64,000 nt of DNA from Vibrio hepatarius. GTDB lineage: Bacteria; Pseudomonadota; Gammaproteobacteria; Enterobacterales; Vibrionaceae. The position numbers were made by a program, and so were the translations under genes. The stretch is taken from positions 158,427 through 222,426 of the forward strand of contig NZ_JAATOO010000006.1 of assembly GCF_011806575.1 (NCBI RefSeq), written 5' to 3'. The notes below the pieces were generated by a model. That model worked only from the letters and a program-made list of their open reading frames with translations. It had not been told where the DNA came from and made no database searches. Positions 26,112 through 35,077 of this stretch are shown here, piece by piece. Every line of letters begins with the position of its first letter. The stretch's first letter is position 1.

Positions 26112-26936
26112 TTAATCGATCGGCAGTTCTTCTCTTGCGCCCCACTCAGTCCAAGAGCCGTCATACACGGACAAGTTCTGGTAACCGCAGATATAAGCCG
26201 CGAGCAAAATAATGCATGCGGTTACGCCTGAGCCGCAACTGAATAGATATTGCTCTTTACCTGCTAGCAGCTCTTCAAGTTGAGGTTGCAACTCTTGCGG
26301 CGATTTTATCTTGTGTCCGTCCATGACAGAAGCAAAAGGCAAACATGCAGAATTAGGGATATGACCGCTACGAATACCAGGTCTTGGCTCTGGGACTTGA
26401 GCATCAAAGCGTTGTTGGGAGCGAGCATCGAGCGTTAAGCTACTTGGGTCGTCAATCTTGCCTAGTACATAAGCAGCGTCTACAAAATAATCTGGATTAA
26501 GTTTTCCGTTGAAGTCACCTTGTTCGTTTACGTCATGGTACTTTTGGACAACGGGGAACCCGGCATTTTTCCATTCGGTCAGGCCGCCATTTAAGATATA
26601 GACTTTGTTATGTCCCATTGCTTTGAACATCCACCAAGCTCTTGGCGAGGCAAACGTGCCGCTGTTGTCGTAAACAACAATGGTTGAGTCTTGGTTAATG
26701 CCAAGTTGTTGTGCAAGCGTATTGAATCGTTGTTCAGACGGCATCATATGAGGTAGCTGGGAGTCTAGGTCGCAAAAAACTTTGTCGTAATCAAAACGTC
26801 TGGCGTTTGGAATGATGTTCTCTGTGTCCTTCTCCGTTTCTGAAGGAATTTGAAAGTCGATACTTGCGTCGAGGATTACAACCGTTTCGGACGGTTCAAG
26901 TTGTGAAAGCTGCTGGGGTGAAATGAGTGGATTCAT
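26112..26936 (-). CDS. sseA: 3-mercaptopyruvate sulfurtransferase
   Basis: A 274-residue protein with two rhodanese domains. The active loop in the second domain reads CGSGVTA with nucleophile Cys234; this CG[ST]GVTA form marks 3-mercaptopyruvate sulfurtransferase (SseA) rather than thiosulfate sulfurtransferase. The first domain is catalytically silent, as is usual. It transfers sulfur from 3-mercaptopyruvate to thiol acceptors in the cytoplasm. It is a single gene. Confidence 0.9.
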   Translation of the reverse strand: MNPLISPQQLSQLEPSETVVILDASIDFQIPSETEKDTENIIPNARRFDYDKVFCDLDSQLPHMMPSEQRFNTLAQQLGINQDSTIVVYDNSGTFASPRAWWMFKAMGHNKVYILNGGLTEWKNAGFPVVQKYHDVNEQGDFNGKLNPDYFVDAAYVLGKIDDPSSLTLDARSQQRFDAQVPEPRPGIRSGHIPNSACLPFASVMDGHKIKSPQELQPQLEELLAGKEQYLFSCGSGVTACIILLAAYICGYQNLSVYDGSWTEWGAREELPID

Positions 26937-26991
26937 GAATTAGCCTGACGATGATTGAATAGTTATTTTAAGCTACAACAGTAAATAAAAA

Positions 26992-27012
26992 GGGGCAACC
27001 AACCGCTGCCCC
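26992..27012 (-). terminator. Terminator of the TPR-GGDEF gene
   Basis: GGGGCA (26992-26997) pairs with TGCCCC (27007-27012). On the minus strand TTTTTATTT follows. It lies about 70 bp past the stop. Confidence 0.75.
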
Positions 27013-27080
27013 AAAATTCTCTCTAAGTTGTTCATTATGCGGTTTTAAAGCGTTTCATCTGTGAATTGCTCTATAAAAAT

Positions 27081-29126
27081 CTAACTGTATTGACCTTTGA
27101 CAGAGTTACGGCCACTTGATTTGGCATCATACAGCAACTTATCGGCGAGATTACACAGCGAGTCGAATGCGATATCAACGTCTTTGGTTGTGATCAAGCC
27201 AAAACTACAAGTGACACTGACCGGTTGATTATCATCTGTCATAAACGCATGCTGTGAGAGTGCAAGACGCATACGCTCTGCCAAGTTTGTTGCTTCTTCT
27301 AAATCGGTCTTAGGCAACACGATGACAAATTCTTCACCACCAATGCGTGCCACAATATCGTTTTTACGCACTGTCGACTCCAACACTTCCGCAACACCAG
27401 TTAAGACCGTATCACCAAACGCATGTCCGTAGGTATCGTTAACTTTTTTAAAGTGGTCAACATCCATCATTAACAGCGTAATCGGACCGGAGTCTGGTTT
27501 CTTGGCGACGAGTTTTTGCTTATCCAATTTGCGTTCAATCCAGTGATTGAAAGTGAGTAACCCGTGTTGTAAGCGCAACACTTGTTTGTTTATGTAGTAA
27601 TTTAGCTTTTCTTTGCTTGATTGAGATACAGGCTTCGCCAATGGATTTGGCGTACGCTCTTTAGGTTGAACAAACCATTCTTCCAAGAAACGACGGTTGA
27701 ATAGCCCGGTTAAAGTGTCGGTTTTCGCCAAGCGGCGCATTCTCAAACGCGAGCGGTTAACCACCAAGAATACCAACGTCATTAGCAATAGAATCCCAAG
27801 CATGACGAGCAGTGCTTCGCCGAGAAAGAAAACAGTACGCTGATTGTTTTCAAGCTCTAATCGCTGTAAGACATTGTTCCAATTTAAATTCTCGTTCTCA
27901 TACTCTAGTCGTTCTAGCTCAAACAGTGTCTTTTGTAGCTCTAGGTTTTCGACTTCGCGTTGATTACTGAACTGAATAAACTTCTCGTGATATTGGCCGT
28001 AGGTTTGGTAAGCCAGCTGGAAGTTATCCTCGCCCGCATACGCCATCGCTACGACTTTAATTAACTCCATTTGCTGGCGCTGTATGTAACGTTGATTAAT
28101 GATGTCCGGGAGCATTGGCGTGATCATTTCTAACAGCGCTTGATATTGCTTACGTTCCAACATGTATTCCGCGTGCAGCAGTTTAAACGTCGCCAAGTAT
28201 GCACTCGATGTTTCACGGTACTGCAAGTTTTCCGCGAGACTCAAGTGGCGTAGCATATTCTTATCGTCGTTGGTTTCACGGTACAAAGACGCAAGCTCTA
28301 GGTTAATCCGAAAGCGAAAGCGTCCGTCGCCGATCACCTGTGCGAGCTTGAGCGCGGTTTGATATGAGTCGATGGCTTTTTCGTATTGAAACTGTGCTTT
28401 GTGCAACTTGGCAATGGTTAGCATGCTAAGTAGCTCGTTAAACGACATGCGTCGTGTTTTGAAGTACTGATAAGCTTGCTCCAAGATGACTTCTGAGCGT
28501 TCAAAGCCTTGAATTCTTACCAGTACGCCGCCAAGCTCTAGCGCAGTTCGCTCGACGAGCCCTTGTACGCCAGAAGACTCAGCCGCCTCCATTGAAGACA
28601 TGAGTGCGGCATAAGATTTTTTGAAGTCGCCTTGTTTGTTGTAGTAACGCCCTTTGAGTAGTAGCACTTCAGATTCAAGCTGCTTATTGTCCTCTTTGCG
28701 GGATGTTTCCAGTAGGGCATCAATCGAAGAAAGCGCGTCCTCTATGTCATGTTTACCCATCATGGCTTGGACTTGGAGTAGCTTAAATTGCAGGTACTCG
28801 TTACTTTGCTTGGCAACCAGCCCAAGACCTTTGTTTGTCACCTCTAAGCTTTCTTCGTTGCGGCCGAGCAATTCCAGTACAGTTGCCTTAGCAAGCCAAT
28901 AGCGAACCAGCAGTTCCTTTGGTTGGTTTTGTATCAAGGAATCTTCTTCGAGAGATTCGATTTGCGCTAGTGAGCTTTGTGGCAGCGCATAAATTTGGCT
29001 TTCAATCCCCTCAAGCGACTGCAAGAATTTGCTTTTTGACTCAGAGCTTTCCGCTACTGCGGGTGTAGTCGTAAGAGCGAACGAGCATGCAAGCGCTAAT
29101 GCTATGTGTGTATAGAATTTTGACAT
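27081..29126 (-). CDS. TPR-repeat membrane GGDEF protein (diguanylate cyclase)
   Basis: A 681-residue protein with a signal peptide (cleaved near VAES), a long helical TPR-like periplasmic region (about 40-400), a coiled-coil stretch, one membrane helix (about 427-455) and a cytoplasmic GGDEF domain. The active site is GGEEF (596-600) and an inhibitory I-site RxxD (587-590) is present, so it should make cyclic di-GMP with feedback control. About 45 extra residues, rich in Lys/Gln/Pro, interrupt the GGDEF domain between NRR (477-479) and the MDVDHF block. The gene is monocistronic; the signal it senses is unknown. Confidence 0.93.
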   Translation of the reverse strand: MSKFYTHIALALACSFALTTTPAVAESSESKSKFLQSLEGIESQIYALPQSSLAQIESLEEDSLIQNQPKELLVRYWLAKATVLELLGRNEESLEVTNKGLGLVAKQSNEYLQFKLLQVQAMMGKHDIEDALSSIDALLETSRKEDNKQLESEVLLLKGRYYNKQGDFKKSYAALMSSMEAAESSGVQGLVERTALELGGVLVRIQGFERSEVILEQAYQYFKTRRMSFNELLSMLTIAKLHKAQFQYEKAIDSYQTALKLAQVIGDGRFRFRINLELASLYRETNDDKNMLRHLSLAENLQYRETSSAYLATFKLLHAEYMLERKQYQALLEMITPMLPDIINQRYIQRQQMELIKVVAMAYAGEDNFQLAYQTYGQYHEKFIQFSNQREVENLELQKTLFELERLEYENENLNWNNVLQRLELENNQRTVFFLGEALLVMLGILLLMTLVFLVVNRSRLRMRRLAKTDTLTGLFNRRFLEEWFVQPKERTPNPLAKPVSQSSKEKLNYYINKQVLRLQHGLLTFNHWIERKLDKQKLVAKKPDSGPITLLMMDVDHFKKVNDTYGHAFGDTVLTGVAEVLESTVRKNDIVARIGGEEFVIVLPKTDLEEATNLAERMRLALSQHAFMTDDNQPVSVTCSFGLITTKDVDIAFDSLCNLADKLLYDAKSSGRNSVKGQYS

Positions 29127-29468
29127 TATTATTATTCCCTAATGGGCAGCTAGCTCAGTGTAATGGGATAGGTAAGTTATCGTTTTATATGTTGATGTTA
29201 GATTGTAGCCAAACATCGTCCCTAATTATTGAGTTAATAATAAATCACCTACTTTAGCGGGCGAAACGTCAATCACTAGTTACTTGCAAATTTTTGAATA
29301 TAAACTCTAAAATCTCATTTTGGAGACAAAATGATAATTCAAATTGTGATCTTACTATCTGTTCTACTTGTGGTTTTTCATCGGTACCCATCTCACTAAA
29401 TGATATAAAATTTATTGCGAGCAGGCATCATGGTAAAAATAGTGGGGTGTCTAGTAGGGTTGAATATT
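29127..29468. other. Intergenic region between the GGDEF gene and the moe-linked small gene
   Basis: About 340 bp, AT-rich. The only recognisable element is a 22-codon ORF with a good ribosome binding site at 29331. No hairpin with a U-tract, repeat or tRNA was found. The upstream region of the GGDEF gene lies at its left end. Confidence 0.5.
29331..29399 (+). CDS. Possible 22-residue single-helix membrane peptide
   Basis: A very short plus-strand ORF preceded by TTTTGGAGACAAA, a well-spaced GGAG ribosome binding site. The product begins MIIQIVILLSVLLVVF and ends HRYPSH, which is one hydrophobic helix followed by a short basic tail. This is the pattern of bacterial small membrane proteins. 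It overlaps no other gene. No clear promoter or terminator could be assigned, so translation is unproven and a chance ORF cannot be excluded. Confidence 0.4.
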   Translation: MIIQIVILLSVLLVVFHRYPSH

Positions 29469-29783
29469 CTATTGTTCGTCAAATTTACACTGAACAAACT
29501 CGTAGCGTGTTTCATCTGTCGCAATACTATTTTTTCTCGATAGTTCAACGATTGAACCTGCTGGGCAGTCAGTTCTTGGTGGGATGGAGAGGAGCTGTTG
29601 TGTACCATCGGCGAGTTGTACATTTAGGTATTTACGATGACCATCTAGGGATTGGGTCAGCGTTTGCGTGACAACCTTTGCTTGTACTCGCTCTTGTGGC
29701 TCGTCTGGTATTAGGTAGAGCAACGCAGCGAGTAAGGCGATCAAAAGGAAAAAAGTAGCGATGAAGACTTTTGGATTGTTCAC
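29469..29783 (-). CDS. Small membrane-anchored protein linked to moeAB
   Basis: A 104-residue protein not recognised as a named family. One N-terminal membrane helix (about 5-27) is followed by a periplasmic tail of about 75 residues containing two cysteines (in TDCPAG and VQCKFD), possibly disulfide-bonded. GTG 29783 follows an AAGGAG site, which supports translation. It lies 29 bp downstream of moeB on the same strand, so it is probably the last gene of a moeA-moeB operon; a link to molybdenum cofactor biosynthesis is not implied by its sequence. Confidence 0.75.
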   Translation of the reverse strand: MNNPKVFIATFFLLIALLAALLYLIPDEPQERVQAKVVTQTLTQSLDGHRKYLNVQLADGTQQLLSIPPRTDCPAGSIVELSRKNSIATDETRYEFVQCKFDEQ

Positions 29784-29812
29784 CTTATGACTCCTTCGCT
29801 ACTTGATAAAGG

Positions 29813-30562
29813 TTAGCTACAAACAGGGCAGTTAGGCATTTTCATCAGGTTCATTTCGCGCCAAGACATAGTCAACGCATCTAAGATGAGAATTTTGCCT
29901 TGTTTTGGCGTGCCGTAGTCGGCGATGACTTTGATTGCTTCCATCGCTTGTACCGCACCAATTATGCCTACCACGGGGGCCATGACACCGGCTTCCACAC
30001 AGCTAAGCGCCGCATTGCCAAATAATGCACTTAAACATTGGTAGCAAGGCTGGGCAGGATCTTGGTAGGTAAAAACGCTGATTTGGCCTTCCATTCTAAT
30101 TGCTGCGCCCGAGACCAGAGGTGTCTTTAGTTCAAAACACAACTTATTGAGTTGGTTTCGTGTCTCTACGTTGTCTGATGCATCCAACACTAAAGTGTGC
30201 TGAGCAATAAGACCTTTCAGCTCACTATCAGACAAACGCTTGTCGATAGTTGCAACTTCTAGGTGAGGGTTAAGCTGTGTCAGTGATTCTGCCGCTGAGA
30301 GTACCTTTTTTTTACCAATATCAGCATCATGATGTAAAACTTGGCGCTGCAAATTGGATAACTCAACCACATCGTCATCGATCAAAGTCAGTTTTCCTAC
30401 GCCAGCCGTTGCTAGGTATTGGCTTGAAGCGCAACCTAAACCGCCGGCGCCTAACACCAAGATAGAGCTCTGCTTGAGTGCTTCCTGACCTTCAAAATCA
30501 AACTGCTTAAGAATAATTTGACGGTTATAGCGAAGCATTTCTTGATCAGACAAGATCTCCAA
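29813..30562 (-). CDS. moeB: Molybdopterin-synthase adenylyltransferase
   Basis: A 249-residue E1-like enzyme that adenylates the C-terminus of MoaD for sulfuration in molybdenum cofactor synthesis. It has the nucleotide-binding motif GAGGLGC, RYNRQIIL near the N-terminus, and zinc-binding cysteine pairs in CYQC and CPVC. Its length equals that of E. coli MoeB. The start is TTG 30562 with AGGAG upstream. It lies 9 bp after moeA in the same operon. ThiF is the main alternative; the moeA neighbour favours MoeB. Confidence 0.93.
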   Translation of the reverse strand: MEILSDQEMLRYNRQIILKQFDFEGQEALKQSSILVLGAGGLGCASSQYLATAGVGKLTLIDDDVVELSNLQRQVLHHDADIGKKKVLSAAESLTQLNPHLEVATIDKRLSDSELKGLIAQHTLVLDASDNVETRNQLNKLCFELKTPLVSGAAIRMEGQISVFTYQDPAQPCYQCLSALFGNAALSCVEAGVMAPVVGIIGAVQAMEAIKVIADYGTPKQGKILILDALTMSWREMNLMKMPNCPVCS

Positions 30563-30571
30563 AACCCGCTC

Positions 30572-31807
30572 CTAGTAAAGTGTTGAGTTGAACAGCTGAA
30601 TATTGACGGTTTCGCCAACTTCTACACGACCACGCTCTCTTTCAAGTACTACAAAGCAATTTGCCAAGCTCATCGAGCGGAATGCACCTGAGCTTTGATT
30701 ACCAGTGGTTTCAACGACAAACTTGCCATCTTCGATAGTGTAGATACCGCGTTGGTAATCGGTACGTCCTGGAGCTTTCTTAAATGCCGTTTTGGTGGTT
30801 GCGGGAATAGACTCAGGCGCTTTCCATTCTGTATGACCAGATAACTTAGCCAGCATAGGCTGCACCAATACATACATAGTTAGTACTGCAGAGACAGGGT
30901 TGCCTGGTAAGCCGCAGAACCAAGCGGTAGAAAGCTTGCCAAACGCGAATGGTTTACCCGGTTTGATCGCGAGTTTCCAAAAGCCAATTTCACCGAGCTC
31001 TTCAAGAATGTCTTTGGTGTAGTCGGCTTCTCCAACGCTGACGCCGCCCGAAGTCACCACCACATCGGCCAATGATTGCGCTTGCTCAAAGGTCGCTTTC
31101 AGCGTTTCAGGACAGTCTGGAATAATGCCGAGATCGATCGGCTCACAACCGAAGTTTTCAATCAGCGGTTTGATACCATAGCGGTTGCTGTCGTAGATTT
31201 GACCTTCAGCCAAAGGTTGACCTAATGGTTTTAGCTCATCGCCGGTTGAGAAGAACGCGACACGCGGTTTGCGCACAACCGTTACATGGCTAACACCTAG
31301 TGTGGCGATCATCGGGATATCACGCGATGTAAGACGCGAGCCTTTCGGCAACACAATGTCGCCTTTGCGGATGTCATCGCCAGTAGGGCGGATATTGTTT
31401 TGTGGCTTAACTTCAGTTTGCGTGAAAGTAACGCCATCTTCGCCGACGACGGTGTTCTCTTGCATGATGACCGCATCACATCCATCAGGAATTTTCGCGC
31501 CCGTCATAATGCGCACGCAGCTACCTTGTGGCCATTCGCCTTCAAACGGTTGTCCTGCAAAAGATTTGCCCGCAACAGGCATCGTGGCATTGTTGTTCAG
31601 GTCAGCAATACGAATCGCGTATCCGTCCATCGCTGAGTTATCAAATGGTGGCACGAAAATAGGAGAGAGGATGTCTTCCGCTAACACATAGCCAATGGCT
31701 TCGGCGAGAGGTAACTGCAATGTGGTTTGAATTGGTTTAATACGCGATAGCATGTTCTCCATCGCATCTTCAAGTGGCATTAAGCCCGGCGCATCACAAC
31801 AGCCCAT
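30572..31807 (-). CDS. moeA: Molybdopterin molybdenumtransferase
   Basis: A 411-residue MoeA, which inserts molybdate into adenylylated molybdopterin. Typical blocks are [36 protein letters not shown] and the GLPGNPVSA loop. It is the first gene of the moeA-moeB operon and is divergent from folE. Confidence 0.96.
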   Translation of the reverse strand: MGCCDAPGLMPLEDAMENMLSRIKPIQTTLQLPLAEAIGYVLAEDILSPIFVPPFDNSAMDGYAIRIADLNNNATMPVAGKSFAGQPFEGEWPQGSCVRIMTGAKIPDGCDAVIMQENTVVGEDGVTFTQTEVKPQNNIRPTGDDIRKGDIVLPKGSRLTSRDIPMIATLGVSHVTVVRKPRVAFFSTGDELKPLGQPLAEGQIYDSNRYGIKPLIENFGCEPIDLGIIPDCPETLKATFEQAQSLADVVVTSGGVSVGEADYTKDILEELGEIGFWKLAIKPGKPFAFGKLSTAWFCGLPGNPVSAVLTMYVLVQPMLAKLSGHTEWKAPESIPATTKTAFKKAPGRTDYQRGIYTIEDGKFVVETTGNQSSGAFRSMSLANCFVVLERERGRVEVGETVNIQLFNSTLY

Positions 31808-31859
31808 AACAAAATCCTAAATGTTTATAATAATTTGTTGCCGTCACTCTACCATAGAA

Positions 31860-31889
31860 TTGACTATGGCAATAATGACCCCCTATAAA
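31860..31889 (+). promoter_or_regulatory. Putative sigma-70 promoter of folE
   Basis: TTGACT (31860-31865) and TATAAA (31884-31889) with an 18-bp spacer lie about 100 bp upstream of folE, pointing toward it. Confidence 0.5.
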
Positions 31890-31985
31890 ATATGGGTGTA
31901 ATTATTCAAAAATCCGAGTATCCTTGTCTGCCATCCTAAAGGGGTAATCTCGTATTGGGATTCTTGACAAATGAGAGGAAGTGGA

Positions 31986-32639
31986 ATGTCAGGTCTTAGC
32001 GAATCAGCGAAGTTGGTAAAAGATGCGCTAGAACGTCGAGGATTAGAGACGCCAATGGTGCCTAATCAGTTCAGCAGAGAAGAGAAAAAAGAGAAGATTC
32101 AACACCATATGCGTGAAATCTTGTCTCTGTTAGAGCTCGACCTCTCTGATGACAGCCTAGAAGAAACACCGCACCGTATTGCGAAAATGTACGTGGACGA
32201 GATCTTCTCAGGTCTAGACTACTCTAACTTTCCAAAAATCACTGTGATTGAGAATAAGATGGACGTGAGCGAAATGGTGCGAGTGAAAGACATCACTGTC
32301 ACCAGTACTTGCGAACATCACTTGGTGACTATCGATGGTCGTGCGGCGGTTGCATATATTCCTCGCGGGAAGATCATTGGTCTTTCGAAGATCAACCGCA
32401 TTGTTCGTTTCTTTGCTCAGCGTCCTCAAGTTCAAGAGCGTATGACACAGCAAATTTTAGTCGCGTTGCAAACGTTGCTTGAATCAGACGATGTGGCAGT
32501 AACTATCGATGCAACCCATTACTGCGTGAAATCACGTGGTGTAATGGACGCAACTAGCGAGACAACCACTACAGCTTTAGGTGGTATTTTTAAGTCAAAT
32601 TCAGCAACTAGGCACGAATTTCTCCACGGAATTCGTTAG
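31986..32639 (+). CDS. folE: GTP cyclohydrolase I (type IA)
   Basis: A 217-residue FolE that turns GTP into 7,8-dihydroneopterin triphosphate, the first step of folate synthesis. The zinc-binding motifs TCEHH and HYCVK are intact, and long blocks such as [20 protein letters not shown] are the E. coli sequence. ATG 31986, with AGGA well spaced, is chosen over ATG 31971. It is monocistronic, with a strong terminator just downstream. Confidence 0.97.
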   Translation: MSGLSESAKLVKDALERRGLETPMVPNQFSREEKKEKIQHHMREILSLLELDLSDDSLEETPHRIAKMYVDEIFSGLDYSNFPKITVIENKMDVSEMVRVKDITVTSTCEHHLVTIDGRAAVAYIPRGKIIGLSKINRIVRFFAQRPQVQERMTQQILVALQTLLESDDVAVTIDATHYCVKSRGVMDATSETTTTALGGIFKSNSATRHEFLHGIR

Positions 32640-32668
32640 TCTGCTACGATTGACAACAGATTGATTTT

Positions 32669-32696
32669 AAAACCGCTTCCCAGTCGAAGCGGTTTT
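32669..32696 (+). terminator. Terminator of folE
   Basis: AAAACCGCTTC (32669-32679) and GAAGCGGTTTT (32686-32696) form an 11-bp stem, followed by TCGTTTTG. Confidence 0.9.
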
Positions 32697-32749
32697 TCGT
32701 TTTGCTGAGTTCACACTGTAAATTCAGCGAATCTTTTAAAGGTATAAAT

Positions 32750-34126
32750 GTGACAAATTCATTTAAAAAACTGGGCCTACGAGCAGAATTACTAGAAACG
32801 CTAGACTCACTTGGCTACACAGAAATGACCGCGATCCAGCAGCAAGCGTTGCCGATTGTTCTGGAAGGCAAAGACGTGATTGGTCAAGGCAAAACGGGTT
32901 CAGGCAAAACGGCGGCATTTTCACTTGGCTTGTTGAGCAACCTAAACGTGCAGCGTTTTCGCGTTCAAACCTTGGTATTGTGCCCGACTCGTGAGCTGGC
33001 GGACCAAGTAGCGACAGAAATTCGTACTTTGGCTCGTGGTATTCACAACATTAAAGTACTGACACTGTGCGGTGGCATGCCAATGGGGCCGCAAATTGGC
33101 TCACTTGAGCACGGCGCCCACATTCTGGTGGGTACACCGGGTCGTATTCTGGACCACATGTCAAAAGGGCGCATTAGTTTAGAAGAGCTCAATACACTGG
33201 TTCTAGATGAAGCGGACCGTATGCTGGATATGGGTTTTGAAGACGCGATTGATACCATTATTGAACGAGCGCCATCAGATCGTCAGACATTGCTATTTAG
33301 TGCAACTTTCCCACACAATATCGAAACGCTAGCTGCGAAGGTAATGAAGCAACCAGAAATGGTGAAAGTGGAATCTACCCACCAACACAGCACCATCGAG
33401 CAACGTTTCTTTAAGCTAAACACCACAGAAGAGCGTGATGATGCGCTAGAAGCGCTACTGTTGACGCACAAGCCGGAATCTTCAGTCGTATTCTGTAACA
33501 CTAAAAAAGAAGTGCAGAACGTAACCGATGAGTTGAGCCATCGTGGTTTCAGTGTGGTTGAATTGCATGGTGACATGGAGCAACGTGAGCGCGAACAAGC
33601 GTTGACCATGTTTGCTAACAAGAGTATTTCGATCCTGGTAGCAACAGACGTCGCAGCACGAGGCCTAGATGTTGATAACCTAGACGCTGTGTTTAACTTT
33701 GAGTTGTCACGTGATCCAGAAGTTCACGTGCACCGCATTGGCCGTACAGGTCGCGCAGGTTCAAAAGGCATCGCCTTTAGTTTCTACAGCGAAAAAGAAG
33801 AGTACCGTGTTGCGCGCATCGATGAGTACATGGATATCGCAATTTCACCTTCTACATTGCCAGAAAAACCAGTAGAGCGTCCGTTTTACCCAAGCATGCA
33901 AACCATCCAGATCTTGGGCGGCAAAAAGCAGAAAGTGCGCGCGGGTGACATCCTAGGCGCACTGACTAAACAAGCGGGTATCGACGGCAAGAAAATCGGT
34001 AAAATCAATATTTTGCCAATGGTGTCTTACGTCGCAATAGAACATGACGTGGTGAAACCAGCGCTTAAGCAACTGCAAACGGGTAAGATGAAAGGACGAA
34101 ATTTCAAAGCACGTGTTATGAAGTAA
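32750..34126 (+). CDS. dbpA: ATP-dependent RNA helicase DbpA
   Basis: A 458-residue DEAD-box helicase (E. coli DbpA has 457). Helicase motifs are GKTGSGKT, PTRELA, LDEADRML, SAT, and HRIGRTGRAG. The C-terminal 75 residues form the DbpA-specific RNA-binding domain that targets hairpin 92 of 23S rRNA; the protein acts in 50S assembly. GTG 32750 with AAAGG seven bases upstream is the start; the overlapping ATG 32748 reads straight into TGA. The frame opens further upstream without a start signal. Confidence 0.95.
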   Translation: MTNSFKKLGLRAELLETLDSLGYTEMTAIQQQALPIVLEGKDVIGQGKTGSGKTAAFSLGLLSNLNVQRFRVQTLVLCPTRELADQVATEIRTLARGIHNIKVLTLCGGMPMGPQIGSLEHGAHILVGTPGRILDHMSKGRISLEELNTLVLDEADRMLDMGFEDAIDTIIERAPSDRQTLLFSATFPHNIETLAAKVMKQPEMVKVESTHQHSTIEQRFFKLNTTEERDDALEALLLTHKPESSVVFCNTKKEVQNVTDELSHRGFSVVELHGDMEQREREQALTMFANKSISILVATDVAARGLDVDNLDAVFNFELSRDPEVHVHRIGRTGRAGSKGIAFSFYSEKEEYRVARIDEYMDIAISPSTLPEKPVERPFYPSMQTIQILGGKKQKVRAGDILGALTKQAGIDGKKIGKINILPMVSYVAIEHDVVKPALKQLQTGKMKGRNFKARVMK

Positions 34127-34152
34127 CTCCTGCAAATTCACCCTAAGTCCTC

Positions 34153-34185
34153 AAAGCCCTAGATAACGTCTGTTTCTAGGGCTTT
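34153..34185. terminator. Bidirectional terminator between dbpA and the OmpV-like gene
   Basis: AAAGCCCTAGA (34153-34163) and TCTAGGGCTTT (34175-34185) form an 11-bp stem. ATTTT follows on the plus strand; the gene on the minus strand ends four bases away. Confidence 0.85.
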
Positions 34186-34188
34186 ATT

Positions 34189-34920
34189 TTAAAACTTGTA
34201 AACTGCACCAAGGCTAAACGACCACCCTAGGTCACGCTGTATCAATGGGCTGTCTGAGTCGTGATGTTGTAACTCTAACTTTCCGAGCGCAGACCAATTG
34301 GTATTGACGTCAACTAAGCCAATAAGCCCACCTTGGTAGACCCATGTATGACCCGATTCGAACTGATTTAGCCCTGACGCTGCGGATTCCTGAAAAGAGA
34401 TATCGTACAAATGTTGTGACAACTCACGGCTGCGATAATCCACTTCGACGTAAGGAGTGATCGTAAAGTAACTGTCAATGACATCAAACGTGCGGCCTAA
34501 GTGAAGTTGCACTTCGTAGCCGTTATGTTGGTCAGTGACGTCTTGTAGAAACGTCACGCGTGCGCCAACTGTACCGAAAGTAATCCCAAGCTCACCATTA
34601 CCATCTCGATCCTGAATGCCATTGGGAATGTCATCAAAATCGTTGGATACCTCAGCAAAACGCCAATGTCCGCTCAGTCCGACATAAGGGAGTATTGTTA
34701 CGTTGGCGAGGCTGCCATCAATAAACCCATACTTGCCGTTGTAAAAAAGATTAGGTTGCACTGAGGCTTTCGCTTTGCCGCTATCGGTAAATACCGACTT
34801 ACCCAATTCGCCACTAATGCCGATAAACGCAAAATCTTGGTATTGCTGCTGTGAAAATGCGTTAGAAGCGGGCAGTAGAGCAAGCGCTACCAGTGGCGCA
34901 AATTTGACTAGTTTCACCAT
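34189..34920 (-). CDS. MipA/OmpV-family outer-membrane protein
   Basis: A 243-residue beta-barrel candidate. ATG 34920 follows GGAGA; an upstream in-frame start adds 12 residues. A signal peptide (MVKLVKFAPLVALALLPAS, cleaved after FS) is followed by repeated amphipathic strands and a C-terminal phenylalanine in GAVYKF, as outer-membrane barrels require. The YDISFQES block is in the position of the MipA/OmpV signature. Members scaffold murein synthesis or are osmo-responsive porin-like proteins. The role here is not known. Confidence 0.7.
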   Translation of the reverse strand: MVKLVKFAPLVALALLPASNAFSQQQYQDFAFIGISGELGKSVFTDSGKAKASVQPNLFYNGKYGFIDGSLANVTILPYVGLSGHWRFAEVSNDFDDIPNGIQDRDGNGELGITFGTVGARVTFLQDVTDQHNGYEVQLHLGRTFDVIDSYFTITPYVEVDYRSRELSQHLYDISFQESAASGLNQFESGHTWVYQGGLIGLVDVNTNWSALGKLELQHHDSDSPLIQRDLGWSFSLGAVYKF

Positions 34921-35032
34921 TTGATTCTCCTTATCAATTAATAAGAAGAACGACAAAAGGGATGATAAATTTCGTTATAATTCAACGATTTTTATTTTTA
35001 ATATGAGAAGTTATAAGCCTTAGGACAAAAAT

Positions 35033-35057
35033 AAAGCCAACTATAAAAGCTGGCTTT
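35033..35057 (-). terminator. Terminator of msrAB
   Basis: AAAGCCAACT (35033-35042) pairs with AGCTGGCTTT (35048-35057) with one mismatch. On the minus strand TATTTTTG follows. Confidence 0.75.
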
Positions 35058-35077
35058 AAGACCGTAGTTTGGATGGA

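Noticed and set aside
29294..29671. 125-codon plus-strand frame in and beyond the moe-linked gap
   Set aside because: It overlaps the 104-residue minus-strand gene, which has a far better start, and its composition is not protein-like.
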